The notes beneath the pieces are model-generated. The model was not told the DNA's origin. It saw nothing but the letters and a program-made list of their open reading frames with translations, and made no database searches. The translations under genes were made by a program, and so were the position numbers. This document shows positions 1-10,532 of a stretch of 64,000 bases of DNA, in pieces. This DNA is from Spiroplasma tabanidicola (GTDB lineage Bacteria; Bacillota_I; Bacilli_A; Mycoplasmatales; Mycoplasmataceae): the NCBI RefSeq assembly GCF_009730595.1, contig NZ_CP046276.1, positions 434,001 through 498,000 on the forward strand, written 5' to 3'. The stretch's first letter is position 1. Every line of letters starts with the position of its first letter.

Positions 1-131
1 TTAAAAATAAAATTGCTAAAAAACTAAGTTTTGGGCTTTTAACAATGCCACATTTATTGGTAAGAATCATTCTATTAGAACAAATCTATCGTGCATTTAA
101 AATTATAAGAAATGAGACATATCATAAATAA
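1..131 (+). CDS. C-terminal end of an unidentified protein (partial)
   Basis: An open frame enters from the left edge and runs to a TAA at 129-131, giving about 43 residues that end in TYHK. The tail is basic and rich in Leu/Ile (for example [17 protein letters not shown]), compatible with a terminal amphipathic helix. I do not recognise the family, and the rest of the gene lies outside the window. About 80 bases separate it from rbgA, and no clear terminator is visible between them, so co-transcription is possible. Confidence 0.55.
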   Translation, partial: KNKIAKKLSFGLLTMPHLLVRIILLEQIYRAFKIIRNETYHK

Positions 132-211
132 TTTTAAAATTATTTATAGAACTTTTAAAGTTTATTTATAATTAAAGAGTTAAAATATCATTAGTGAGGT
201 ATATATATTTT

Positions 212-1165
212 ATGGAAAAAGCAAAATTCAATTGATTTCCAGGTCATATGAATAAAAGTATCAAAGAAATTGAAGAAAAAATACAAATAGTAGATTTGGT
301 AATGGAAATAGTTGATGCAAGAGCACCTTTTTCAACACAAAACCCCTTACTAAGAAAGGTTTTATCAAAAAGACCTAGATTAATAGTATTATCAAAAAGT
401 GATTTAGCAGACGAAGAAGTTACAAAAAATTGAATTAATTATTTTGAACAAAAAGGTGACCAAACATATTTGGTTAAAAATAAAACTCAAAATATTTATG
501 ATGATCTTTTAAAATTAATTAATTTAATGACAAAAGAAAAGCAACAAAAAGACATTGCAAGAGGAATTGAAAAACCAAAATTAAATGTTTTAGTTGTAGG
601 TATTCCAAATGTAGGAAAATCAACAACAATATTAAGATTATCAAAAGGAAAGCAAATTAAAACTGGAAATAAACCAGGAGTTACAAGAGGTATGCAAAGA
701 ATTGTGATGTCGGAAAACATTACATTGATCGACACACCAGGAATATTACCTGCAAAATTTGAAAACGAAACAATTGCATGTAATTGTGCTGCAACTAATT
801 CTATTAAAATTGAAGTTGTCCCAAAAGAAAGATTTGCAACAAAATTAATGAGATATATCTATAATAGTTATCCTTTATTAATTGAAGATAAATATAAGAT
901 TTCAAAAAATGTATTAAGACCAATAAATTATGATGATACTTTTAAACTTTTTGAAGAGATTGCAAAAAGAAATAAGTTTGTAATTTTAGATGATATTGCT
1001 GATGTTGAAAAGGCTATAACTTTATTTATAAATGATCTTATAAGTAATAACCTAGGAAGAATATCATTTGAAAAACCAATCGAAATTGATAAAACAAGTT
1101 TAATTTCAATTGATAAAGAAGATATTGAAGATAGTGTAGAAAGCGATTTGACAGTAGAATGATAA
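212..1165 (+). CDS. rbgA: Ribosome biogenesis GTPase RbgA (YlqF)
   Basis: This is a circularly permuted GTPase of 317 residues that, in Bacillus, acts in late 50S subunit assembly. The N-terminus MEKAKFNWFPGHMNKS is typical of the family and needs TGA read as Trp. The G motifs appear in permuted order: DARAPFSTQNP, then the G4-like LSKSD near residue 58, then the P-loop GIPNVGKST near residue 130, then DTPG (G3) near residue 175. The ATG at 212 follows a GTGAGGT Shine-Dalgarno. The frame ends TGA TAA, so the real stop is the TAA at 1163-1165. The start of rnhB at 1159 overlaps it, suggesting translational coupling. Length is near the family norm (about 280-320). Confidence 0.95.
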
Positions 1166-1800
1166 AAATTAATCGCTATAAATTCGATTTAGATATAAAA
1201 GAAAAATATCAAGTTACTATTATTTCTGGAAGTGATGAAGTCGGAAGAGGAGCTATGGCTGGACCAATCGTTGTTGCTTCTATTATTTTAAAAGAAGATT
1301 ATTTCAATCCATTAATAAAAGATTCTAAACTTTTAAATCAAAAACAAAGAGAAATCTTATATGAAGAAATTTTAAATAATTGTGTTGAATATTCAATTAA
1401 AGTGTATGATTCTAAAGTTGTAGATAAATTAAATCCTAAAAAAACAAGTGTTGTAGGAATGATCGAAACTATAAGTGAATTAAAAACAAAACCGCAATTA
1501 TGTCTTGTTGATGGAGAAAAAATTACAATAAAAGATTATCAAACATTGCAACTTATTAAAGGAGATAATCTTAGTCAATCAATAGCTGCTGCAAGTATTT
1601 TAGCAAAAGTATATCGAGACAATATAATGATAGAATATGACAAGCAATATCAAGGATATAATTTTTTTAAACATAAAGGATATTGTACAAAAGAACATAT
1701 TCAAAAAGTTAAAGAATTAGGGATTCTTGAAATCCATAGATTAACTTACAAACCAATATCAGCTATTAAGGAGAAAAACAATGATTTTTGACAAGTCTAA
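1159..1800 (+). CDS. rnhB: Ribonuclease HII
   Basis: RNase HII cleaves the RNA strand of RNA-DNA hybrids and starts removal of misincorporated ribonucleotides. The 213-residue product carries the family signature GSDEVGRGAMAGPIVVASI with the catalytic Asp-Glu pair near residues 27-28, followed by DSKLLNQKQRE, LVDG, and the SIAAASILAKVYRD segment with the last metal-binding Asp. The ATG overlaps the 3' end of rbgA by 7 bases, and its own end overlaps the phosphohexomutase start by 20 bases, so the three genes form a tight operon. The frame reads through one TGA (Trp) near the C-terminus and stops at TAA 1798-1800. Confidence 0.95.
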
Positions 1801-3463
1801 CAAGGAATATTTAAACTGAGTTGAAAATAACAACTTAGATGAAGAGTTAAAAAAACAATTAGAAAATGCAAGTAATGAAGAACTAAATGCAGCATTTGGA
1901 TTGAAATTGAATTTTGGAACAGCAGGAATTAGAGGTATATTAGGGGCAGGTCCTGGTAGATTTAATGTATACACTATCAAAAAAGTTACAATAAGTTATG
2001 CTAAATTATTAATTTCAAAATATCCTAATGATTTACATAGAGGTGTTGTAATTGGGCATGATAATAGACATAATTCAACAAAATTTTCTCGCTTAGCTGC
2101 AGAAATTTTAACAAGTTTTGGTATTAAAGCATATTTGTTTGCAGAAAATAAAATGAAACCAACTCCGGTTGTGTCATTTGCTACAAAAGATTTAAATGCA
2201 ATTGGTGGAGTAATTATTACTGCAAGTCATAATCCTGCAGTGTACAACGGATATAAAATTTATGATGAGTATGGTTGTCAATTAATTGATAGTGAAACAC
2301 AAATTATTGCAGATAATATGAATGAAATCAAGAACATAATTGATTGAAATTATAAAACGGATGAAGATTTAATTGAAATAGTCGATCAAAAAGTAATTGA
2401 AGATTATAATAAAATGATTGCTAATTTACAGTTTTATAAAAATCAATCAAGAGATGGATTTAAAATGATTTATTCTGCAGTTAATGGAACAGGAACCGAA
2501 TTCACACCTCCTTTATTAAGATCATTTGGATATGAAGTTATAGAAGTAAAAGAGCACTCTTTCGAAGATGAAACTTTTAAAAATGTAGGAAATCCAAATC
2601 CAGAGTTTGACCCAGCTTGAACTATTCCTTTTGAATATGGAGAAAAAAATCTTGATGCTTCAATTATAATTATTCAAGATCCTGATGCGGATAGAATTGG
2701 GTGTGCTGTAAATCATAATGGTAAATGAATTAGAATTGATGGAAATCAAACCGGACCAATTTTAATAGAATGAAAACTTAGTCAAATGAAAAAACATAAT
2801 ATGATTCCAGAAAATCCTGTTATGTATTCAAGTTTTGTAACAAGTGATTTAGGTGATAGAATTGCAAGTGAAACATACGGTGTTAAGGTTATAAAAACTT
2901 TAACTGGATTCAAATGGATGGGATCTGAAATTTTAAAAGAACCCGAAAGAAACTTAAACTTTGTTTTTGCTTATGAAGAAAGTTATGGATATGTAATCGA
3001 TTCTTCAACAAGAGATAAAGATGGTATTCAAGCAACAACTATGTTAGTAGAAGCTGCTTGATATTATAAAAAAGAAGGAAAAACCTTATTAGATGTATTA
3101 GAAGATATTTATAAAAAATATGGATATTACTATACATATACTGAAAATTTGAATTTTAAACCTGAAGAAGTTGAATCAAAAATTGAACCAATTATGAAAA
3201 CTTTAAGAAAAGAATCATTCAATGCTTTAGGAGACTTAGAATTAAAATATTGTGAAGATTATCTCCATGGTTTATTTAATATGCCGGGTCAAAACTTGTT
3301 AAAGTTCTACTTTAATGAAGGTAGTTGGTTTGCAGTTAGACCTAGCGGAACTGAACCAAAAATAAAAATTTATTTTGTTGCTGTTGATAAAGATGAAATT
3401 AGTGCAAAAGATAAATGTGAAAAAATGTTTAAAAATTTAAAAAAGATATTAGAAATAAATTAA
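1781..3463 (+). CDS. pgcA: Phosphohexomutase (phosphoglucomutase/phosphomannomutase family)
   Basis: An alpha-D-phosphohexomutase of 560 residues that interconverts hexose 1- and 6-phosphates, the step feeding glycolipid and polysaccharide precursors. Visible motifs are the N-terminal FGTAGIRG, the active-site phosphoserine loop VIITASHNP near residue 148, the metal-binding loop DPDADR near residue 300, the sugar-specificity region FAYEESYGY near residue 403, and the C-terminal phosphate-binding RPSGTEPKIKIY. The length fits the longer PgcA/Pgm2-like subfamily. Whether glucose or mannose phosphate is preferred cannot be read from sequence; mycoplasma genomes often label it manB. The start at 1781 follows AAGGAGAAAAACA and lies inside rnhB. 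Several in-frame TGA codons encode Trp. Confidence 0.9.
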
Positions 3464-3470
3464 ATAATTT

Positions 3471-3503
3471 AAAAAAATGCATCAAAAAATGTATTTTTTT
3501 TCT
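3471..3503 (+). terminator. Rho-independent terminator after the rbgA-rnhB-pgcA operon
   Basis: A stem of AAAAAATGCAT pairs with ATGTATTTTTT (one G-T pair) around a 6-base loop and runs into a T-rich tract. It closes the first operon just before the Shine-Dalgarno of the SSB-like gene. Confidence 0.7.
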
Positions 3504-3540
3504 TTTTTTATACGATTAAATATACAGGAGGAAATTAAAG

Positions 3541-3846
3541 ATGAACAATGTGACAATTATAGGACAAATTGAAGAACTACCACAAGTTATTTACAACTCA
3601 AAAACAGGAGAAAAAAAATTATATAAGTTAGTATTAAAAGTACCAAGAGGGTATAGAAATAAAGATGGAAAGCAACAAGAAGATTTTATAAATGTAAAAG
3701 TATGAAGTAATGTTTTAGGAGATGAGTATGAATATTTTGATCAATCATTAGTAGGGATTGAAGGAAAGCTTGTATCTTATGGATTAAGCGATGCTACTAG
3801 TTATGGTAATGAACTTGTTGCAAGCAAAATAACTCAATTAAACTAA
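3541..3846 (+). CDS. Small single-stranded DNA-binding (OB-fold) protein
   Basis: A 101-residue protein starting MNNVTIIGQI, with the SSB-like run 'NKDGKQQEDFINVKVW' and then GIEGKL, which is the typical order of OB-fold strands in SSB/PriB-type proteins. It lacks the long acidic C-terminal tail of the main replicative SSB, so it is probably an accessory SSB paralogue. A strong SD (AGGAGGAAA) lies 5-7 bases before the ATG. It sits 5 bases before dprA, and DprA loads recombinases onto single-stranded DNA, so the pairing with an SSB-like protein makes functional sense, although that link is inference. Confidence 0.75.
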
Positions 3847-3851
3847 TTTAA

Positions 3852-4610
3852 GTGGAAAAAATTTTATTATATTTTAGTTTAAAATATAACGGTAATTGAG
3901 ATAAAATTTATAACGCTTTAGAAAAAAAAGAAAAAATCTTACATAGTCAGTTAGAAGAAACTTGCCAAAAAATAGATTGTGATTTCTTAACAATCTTAAG
4001 TCCTTTGTATCCAAACTTTTTAAAAAGTGCACACAAACCACCATTTGTTATATTTTATAAGGGAAATATTGAACTTTTATCTAAATATAACAAAACTATA
4101 TCAATTGTTGGAGGACAAAAATATAGTGAAAAATCAATTAATAATACTTATAGAATTGTTAAAGAATTAATTAATGAAAAAAGAGTTATAGTTACATATC
4201 AAAAAGAAGGAACAAACAATCAAATCATAAGTTTATGTAGAGAAGAAAATTTTGAAAATATTGTAATTTTAGCTGAATCAATGAAAACTTATATTGAAAA
4301 AACTAAGAATATAAATGAAAAAGAAAATAAACTATTTATTTGCGAAGTTTATGAGTTTTTAAATAACCAATTAACAGAAGAATATGAAGAATATCTAAAC
4401 AGAATGCTATGTGGAATCTCAAAAGGTATTCTATTTACACCATACAATTCAAAAGATTCTTATTTTTCATTAGTTAATTATGCTATAAATGAAGGTAAAG
4501 AGATATTTGCAATCCCTACAACAGAAAAAGAGTTCAACGAAACAAATAAATTGATAAAAATGGGTGCAAAATTTACAGAAAATGCAAAAGATATAGTAAA
4601 TTTAATTTAA
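3852..4610 (+). CDS. dprA: DNA-processing protein DprA/Smf-like
   Basis: A 252-residue DprA-family protein; DprA binds ssDNA and loads RecA during natural transformation or recombination. Family features are the Rossmann start SIVGGQKYSEKS, which replaces the usual VGSR, and the C-terminal block GISKGILFTPYNSKDSYFSL followed by EIFAIPTTEKE and TNKLIKMGAKFTENAKDIV, which matches the DprA end (NRLIKQGA...AEDIL). The start is a GTG at 3852 giving MEKILLYFSLKYNGNW; no earlier in-frame start exists after the preceding stop. It is shorter than Firmicute DprA (about 290-300 residues), as usual in Mollicutes. It lies 5 bases after the SSB-like gene and is probably co-transcribed with it. Confidence 0.85.
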
Positions 4611-4626
4611 AGTGTTATAATAAATT

Positions 4627-4758
4627 TGTGATATTTATATCACACTTGTAAAAGGTTTATACCTAATAATTTTTTTAACTAATCATTTTATTCCCGACAC
4701 ATGAATGATGAGTATAGAAAACAAACATTTTAATAATGTTTGTTTTTTTTTTTTTTTT
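4627..4758 (+). ncRNA. Possible small structured RNA ending in a strong terminator
   Basis: The 227 bases between dprA and the ABC exporter hold no ORF, but do hold a TTATAAT (-10-like, about 4614-4620), a perfect hairpin GTGATA-TTTA-TATCAC (4628-4643), a second short dyad AGGT-TTAT-ACCT near 4653, and an 11-bp terminator stem (4719-4745). This arrangement could be a short transcript of roughly 115-130 nt or simply the dprA 3' untranslated region. I could not match it to a known RNA family by eye. Confidence 0.3.
4719..4758 (+). terminator. Strong Rho-independent terminator
   Basis: AAACAAACATT pairs perfectly with AATGTTTGTTT around a 5-base loop and runs into 16 consecutive T. It separates dprA from the ABC exporter gene. 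Confidence 0.85.
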
Positions 4759-4837
4759 GAAAAAGTTTAAATAAATAATTATGATACCATTATTAAGATA
4801 TGATTTACATTTATTAATATAAAAAAGGAGAGGGATT

Positions 4838-6835
4838 ATGGCTAAAAAAACAGCTGTAAATGAACCCCTTAATCTTTCAAGTAAAAATCTAAATAATGAA
4901 AAAAAACATAAAGATTTTAATGTTAAAAAAAAAGGCGGTTCATTTACAAAAACAATCATTTATTATATGAAAAAAAACAAATGAATGACATTTTTTATGA
5001 TCTTAATTTGTGTGATTTCATCTGTTGCAACAGTTTTGGGACCAAAATTAATTCAAAATATGATGGCCAATTTATTAGCTCCTTCATCAGGACTTGATTA
5101 TTTTAATAATGGTACTAAAACAGTTGGTGAGTTAAATAATTTATTAGATGGAAAAGTATTTATAAGTGGGGATGAAAATCAATTTTTAACAGAAGAATTT
5201 GTAAGTAATTCAAAAAACTACTTTACATTATTTTTTGGTTTACATTTTGGATGAGATAAATGAATTTATTTGCAGTTAAGTTTATTTGTAGTTTTAGGAG
5301 TTTCTGCATATTTTTCAAGTTATCTTGGTGGAACTATGGGTAAAAATGTTGAAATTGATTTGAGAAATAGATCTTTAGAAAAATTAGTTAAACAAGATAT
5401 GAGTTACTACTCTGATAAAAAAATTGGAGAAATTCTTACAAAAATTGTTTCAGATACTCAAATAATCGGAGATCAAACTGCAAGTGTTCCGGTTACAATG
5501 ATTTCTGCATTTATAACATTTTTTGGGTCGTTAGGAGTTTTAGTTACAATTGATTGAAAATTAACTTTAATTGTTATTGCAATTATGTTTGTTTTACTTA
5601 TTGTTTTACAATCAACTTTTACGGTTGTTGGAAGAATGTCAAAAAGAGTCAGAAAGACTATTACAACAATTAATGGTGATGTAACAGATAGAATTTCAAC
5701 TGTAAGATTAATTAAATCTAGTGGAACAGAAGCTTATGAAAACGAAAGATTTAATGAAGTTCATAAAGAATATTACAAAAAATCTTTTACATTAATTACA
5801 ATGCAATCTTTTATATCAACTGTTATGACTGCAGGTATTAGTTCTGTACAAATTATAATAGTTATATGTTCTGCTATTTTATATAAAGATAATCCTCAAT
5901 ATTTAACTGTAACACTTTCGGCATTTATAAGTGGAGTTGGTTCTATGGTGGGACCATTAATGACATTATCAAGATTAGTTTCTGGGATAATTCAAGCTTC
6001 TACTTGTTGTTATAGAGTAAATGAAATTATTTTAACAGTACCTAGAATTGATACTCACTATGAAGAAGGTGAAGGAATCATCGTAGATGAAATTGAAGGA
6101 AATATTGTATTTAAAGATGTTGAATTTAGATATCCTGAAAAACCAGAACAATTAATTTTACCAAAATTCAACTTCGTTTTTGAAAAAGGAAAAAGTTATG
6201 CATTTGTTGGAGAAACTGGTGCAGGAAAATCGACAATATCTAAATTATTGTTAAGATTTTATGATCCTTCTACTGGAGATATTTTTATAAATGATAATGT
6301 TAATTTAAAAGATGTTCATTTATCAAGTTATTTAGATAAAGTAGGATATGTTGAACAAGAGCCTCAAATTTTATATGGAACAGTTATGGATAATATAAAA
6401 TATGGTAACTTTAATGCAACAGATGAAGAAATTATTTCTGCTTCTAAAAAAGCAGAGTTACATGATTTGGTAATGAGCTGACCAAATGGATATGACACTA
6501 TTCTAGGAGAACGTGGTTTTATGTTATCTGGTGGTCAAAAACAAAGACTTATTATTGCAAGAATGTTTTTAAAAAATCCTCAAATTTTAATTCTTGATGA
6601 AGCTACAAGTGCTTTGGATAATATTGTTGAAAAAGAAATACAAGAAGAATTAGAAAAATTAATGAAAAATAGAACTACAATTTCAATAGCGCATAGATTA
6701 AGTACGATTATGAATTGTGATCAAATTATAGTTTTAGGAAGAAATCAAGGAATTGTTCAAGTTGGAACATATGAACAATTAAAAGAAGAACATGGTCATT
6801 TTAAAAGATTATACGAAGCGGGTTTGATGAATTAA
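4838..6835 (+). CDS. ABC transporter, fused permease/ATPase (MDR-type half exporter)
   Basis: A 665-residue half transporter: a charged N-terminal cytosolic stretch of about 45 residues, a six-helix membrane domain (roughly residues 48-350), then an ATP-binding domain with Walker [11 protein letters not shown]-loop region, signature LSGGQKQRL, Walker [13 protein letters not shown], and the H-loop in SIAHRLST. This is the layout of homodimeric or heterodimeric exporters such as BmrA/MdlB; the substrate cannot be inferred. The loop between the first two helices is long and mostly outside. The start follows AAAGGAGAGG. It is a single-gene unit bounded by terminators on both sides, and several TGA codons encode Trp. 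Confidence 0.92.
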
Positions 6836-6840
6836 TTTTA

Positions 6841-6866
6841 AAAGAGTATATAGTACTCTTTTTTTA
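6841..6866 (+). terminator. Rho-independent terminator after the ABC exporter
   Basis: AAAGAGTA pairs with TACTCTTT around a TATAG loop and ends in a run of T. It lies immediately before the trmFO promoter. Confidence 0.8.
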
Positions 6867-6867
6867 T

Positions 6868-6876
6868 TGGTATAAT
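6868..6876 (+). promoter_or_regulatory. Extended -10 promoter directly upstream of trmFO
   Basis: TGGTATAAT is a consensus TGn-TATAAT extended -10 element. It ends only 6 bases before the trmFO ATG at 6883, so transcription should begin at or next to the start codon and leave no room for a Shine-Dalgarno. Confidence 0.65.
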
Positions 6877-6882
6877 TAAAAA

Positions 6883-8205
6883 ATGAAAAAAATAGTTAAT
6901 ATTATTGGTGCTGGATTAGCAGGCTGTGAAGCAGCTTATCAACTTGCAAAAAGACAAATATATGTAAATTTATATGAAAAAAAGACAATCAAAAAAAATA
7001 GTGTTCAAACATTAGATTTATTTGCTGAGCTAGTTTGTTCAAATACTTTGAGATCAACTGATTTAAAAAATGCTGTTGGAACCTTAAAAGAAGAAATGAG
7101 ATTATTAGACTCTTTGATTATAAAAGCAGCTGAGTTTGCAAAAATACCAGCTGGCGAAAGTCTAGCGGTAGATAGAAAAAAGTTTTCTCAATATATTACA
7201 GATACAATGAAAGAAAATCAGTTTATTAACGTTATGGAACAAGAAATAATAGATATTGATAGTTCGATACCAACTATTATAGCTTCAGGTCCTTTAACTA
7301 GTGAAAAATTGCAAGAAAGCATTTCTAAATTTGTGGGAAAAGACTATTTTTATTTTTTTGATGCAGTTTCTCCAATAATAAAAAAAGATTCAATTAATTT
7401 TGATATAGTTTTTAGAAAAAATCGATATGAAAAAGGAGAAACTCAAGATTATTTAAATTGTCCAATGAATAAAGAACAATATACAAAGTTCTATAATGAA
7501 CTAATAAATGCAAAAATAACAGATACTCATTTGAAGGAAGAAAAAGATTTAAAAGTATTTGAAGGTTGTATGCCAGTTGAAGTTATGGCAAAACGAGGTT
7601 TTGATACTCTTACTTTTGGCCCTTTGAAACCTGCGGGTTTACGAAACTTGGATGGTACAAATAACTTTGCAGTTGTGCAACTAAGACAAGATAATGCTGC
7701 AAATGATTTATATAATCTTGTTGGTTTTCAAACAAACTTAACTTGACCAGAACAAAAAAGAGTTTTTCAATTAATTCCTGGATTAGAAAATGCTGAGTTC
7801 GTAAGATATGGAGTAATGCATTTAAATAACTTTATAAATTCTCCAGAATTATTAAATGAATTTAATCAACTTAAATCAAACAAAAACATCTATTTTGCAG
7901 GACAAATAACTGGGGTTGAAGGATATGTTGAGTCAACTAGTAGTGGAATAATTGCTGCTATTAATATGGCGAGAATGATTAATAATGAACAACAAGTTAT
8001 TTTCCCAAAAGATAGTGTAATTGGAGGATTACAAAATTATATTATTTCAACAGATTCTAAAAATTTTCAACCAATGAAAGCAAATTGAAGTATTGTTGAT
8101 CCACTAAATTTAATAAAAAAAGAAAAAAAAGAAGTAAGAAAAGAAATGTATTCTAATCGTGCCATTAATTCAATTAAAACTTTTATTAAAGAATATAAAT
8201 TATAG
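6883..8205 (+). CDS. trmFO: tRNA uracil-54 C5-methyltransferase TrmFO (folate/FAD-dependent)
   Basis: TrmFO makes ribothymidine at position 54 of tRNA using methylene-tetrahydrofolate and FAD. The 440-residue product opens with the FAD-binding Rossmann motif [16 protein letters not shown]. It also has the family segments [27 protein letters not shown], the cysteine-containing [20 protein letters not shown], and the C-terminal [14 protein letters not shown]. No Shine-Dalgarno is present: a TATAAT box ends 6 bases before the ATG, pointing to a leaderless message. Length is normal for the family (about 435-440). It forms a one-gene unit between a terminator and a hairpin. Confidence 0.95.
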
Positions 8206-8224
8206 TCTTTATAAAGACATTTTT
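8205..8224 (+). terminator. Short hairpin after trmFO
   Basis: GTCTT-TATA-AAGAC is a perfect short stem overlapping the last base of the trmFO stop codon, followed by ATTTTTAA. It is a weak terminator at best. Confidence 0.45.
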
Positions 8225-8234
8225 AATAAAAAAG

Positions 8235-8263
8235 TTGATAATTTTTATTAAAAAGACTACAAT
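8235..8263 (+). promoter_or_regulatory. Promoter of the 534-residue unknown gene
   Basis: TTGATA (8235-8240) and TACAAT (8258-8263) are separated by exactly 17 bases, a good sigma-A type promoter 23 bases before the gene start. Confidence 0.65.
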
Positions 8264-8286
8264 CTTAAAGTTATAAGAGGTAAAGA

Positions 8287-9891
8287 ATGAAATTATATGA
8301 AAAAGAAAGTCTTTTTTGATTTGGTTTACACAGAATTGCAAAAGATGATCCTGAGTTAAAATATAACATTACAACTCAAAAAGAACTTATAAATGATTTA
8401 TACCCTTTAGTTCACCTAGGTGTTATCCAATACACTTTATATCGTGGTATTTCCTTACAAGAAATTCCAATAGAAGAAACTAATGAATATGTAAATTATA
8501 TTTTAGAAAATATGGATGAAATTTACAAAATTAAATATAGATTTGTAAAAGAAAAGCCAAAAAAAATTAATCTTAATGATAAAGAGATTTATTCACTTTG
8601 TGAAGATATTATAAGTAGATTATTTATTCCTTTTATGAATGAATATGCTTTTAAAAAAGTAAGTTCTACAATAGGAATGAATGGTTCTTATATTCGTGAA
8701 TCATTATTAAGTTATGAATATGATATTAACCATGAATCAGATGATGGTAAACTAAAAACTAGTGTTTTATATCCATTTTTATTCACTTTAAGTTTGATAA
8801 AAATCTTTGATAAAAAAGGTTTGTACAATCGTATTTTAAAAACTTATCAAAAAGATGATTTAATAAGAAAATATAAAGCTGGAAGAGAATGAAAGAAAAA
8901 AGAAATTGATTATCTTCAAGAAAGTTATGAACTATTAAATAATGATGAAGAATGAAGTTTATTTTTAAGTAATTTCTCTATTTCAAAATGAGATGTGTTT
9001 GATATGAAAGAAAGATTTAAAGCTTTATTTCAATTAACAAAAATAACAACTATTTTGATGAAGGATGAAATTACAGCTGTTACTATGTTATCTGATGGTG
9101 AAGAAGTTTATGAAATGTTAGAAAATTACTTACCAATGTATATTGATTATGATCGATATATTAATGAAGAAGGGGTAATAGTTCATGATCTTGGTGAACA
9201 TGATAAATTTGTATTTTCACCATTCTCGCAAAGAAATGTAAACTTTTCAATCTTATTGCCTTATATTGAATCAAAAAACGAAAGACATGTTGCATGTGAT
9301 TATAAGAAATTGCAAACTACATTATTTATATTTTTAAAATCATATTCTAAGGTAAGAAACTTATTATTAACCCATGAATATCTTCCCAAAATTATTGATA
9401 TTTTAATTGAAGGTAAGAAAAAAATATTTTGTGATATTTTGGGTATATTTGAAGAAGTTAAAGATCATAAATATAAAAGATTGATTGATTTTGAAAACTT
9501 TACTGAAGATTTGTTCTTTTTAACAGAAGAACAAATTAATCAAGCATTAGAATCAAATCCTAAAAATCTTGAAGAATTTATTGCTATCCCTGCATTTGAA
9601 AAAATTGGAAAAGTAATGACTTTTAATTTAGCTTTAAAAAATTATACAGCAAGAACAGTTGATTATAGACTTTATGAGTTATTAAAATATTTATTAGTTT
9701 TATTTGGTCCGCATCCATTAGACCACACAGTTCAATCTTTAGAAAATATTGAAAATTTTTACAATAAGTTCGAAACTTTTGTTAGAATGTATGAGAGCCA
9801 AAAAGAAAAAAATGGCAATAACCAAATAGTTATTGACTTACAAAAATCTTTAGAGTTACCGTTAAAGTTATTAAATTGAAAAAAAGATTAA
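8287..9891 (+). CDS. Conserved-type hypothetical protein, 534 residues
   Basis: I do not recognise this family. The 534-residue product (MKLYEKESLFWFGLHRI...) is soluble, mixed charged, has no signal peptide, no obvious membrane helix and no nucleotide-binding or metal motif I can name. Predicted character is mostly helical with acidic and Lys-rich stretches. The start follows ATAAGAGGTAAAG, and a clean -35/-10 promoter lies directly upstream. It ends 49 bases before a tRNA gene. The in-frame TGA codons (several Trp) and the codon use are like its neighbours, so it looks like a resident gene rather than recently acquired DNA. Confidence 0.75.
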
Positions 9892-9940
9892 AATATCTAG
9901 CAAATATAATTCAATTTTGCTATTATATTTTTGTCTTATT

Positions 9941-10017
9941 GCCCACGTAGCTCAGTAGGATAGAGCATGCGCCTTCTAAGCGTAGGGTCAGAAGTTCGAA
10001 TCTTCTCGTGGGCGCCA
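9941..10017 (+). tRNA. tRNA-Arg (anticodon TCT)
   Basis: Acceptor arms GCCCACG and CGTGGGC pair fully over 7 bp. The D-arm GCTC/GAGC, anticodon arm TGCGC-CTTCTAA-GCGTA with TCT in the middle of the loop, and the T-arm AGAAG-TTCGAAT-CTTCT are all intact. The 3' CCA is encoded (10015-10017). The anticodon reads AGA/AGG, the dominant Arg codons here. An extended -10-like TTTTGCTATTAT lies about 15 bases upstream, and a terminator follows at 10031. Confidence 0.97.
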
Positions 10018-10030
10018 TTTATAAAAGCGC

Positions 10031-10058
10031 AAAAGCAACAATTGTTGCTTTTTTTATT
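10031..10058 (+). terminator. Terminator of the tRNA-Arg gene
   Basis: AAAAGCAAC-AATT-GTTGCTTTT forms a 9-bp stem and continues into seven or more T. Confidence 0.85.
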
Positions 10059-10109
10059 TATTTAAAACTATGTTAATATTTAATTGAAAAAAAGATATGG
10101 AGATGTTGT

Positions 10110-10466
10110 ATGTTAGCTATTTATGATGAAAATGGACTTACCGAATATGGTAAGAAAGTTGTTTATATATTTACAGCAGTTTTGTTATATATTTGTGGGA
10201 TTATTGGACATATGCTATTTGTGTTTTTATTTTCTAGAAATAAAGAAAGAGATGAAAAAAAAGTAACTAAAGTGGTCCTGTGAATTACATCATTTATTTT
10301 TATTCCAGGTTGGCCAATAATGACTATTATAGTATTTGCTATTTTAGAGAGAAATGGAAAAGCATTTTTAAGTTGATTTCCAACTATTAATAATCCATTT
10401 GTTTTAAATGAAAAATATTATAAAGATAAAATAAGAAAAAAAGAACCGACAATAAAAAAACAATAA
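10110..10466 (+). CDS. Small membrane protein, 118 residues, two predicted helices
   Basis: I do not recognise the family. The product MLAIYDENGLTEYGKK... has two hydrophobic segments, about residues 18-42 (VVYIFTAVLLYICGIIG) and about 55-80 (WITSFIFIPGWPIMTII), joined by a short basic loop, and ends in a Lys-rich tail (RKKEPTIKKQ). This suggests a two-helix inner membrane protein with the tail in the cytosol. The ATG at 10110 follows GGAGA with 6-base spacing. It is the first of three small membrane genes between the tRNA and rpsP. Confidence 0.65.
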
Positions 10467-10532
10467 TAAGTATATAATTAATACAAATTTAAAGAAAAGA
10501 GTTTTATAATTGGTGAGTCAATAGGAAGTTTA

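Noticed and set aside
212-1165. Apparent short broken genes at rbgA, pgcA, trmFO, lon, rarA and others under the standard code
   Set aside because: Every break is a TGA at a position where the family has Trp or tolerates it, and the frame continues unchanged. They are intact genes in translation table 4, not pseudogenes.
4645-4700. Purine- or 2'-deoxyguanosine-type riboswitch before the ABC exporter
   Set aside because: A short ACCTAATAAT segment recalls the purine riboswitch core, but the paired P1-P3 arrangement and the conserved junction bases are not present.
9905-9925. Inverted repeat AGCAAA...TTTGCT before the tRNA gene as a terminator
   Set aside because: Only six pairs with a long AT loop; too weak to call, although it may contribute to ending the upstream transcript.
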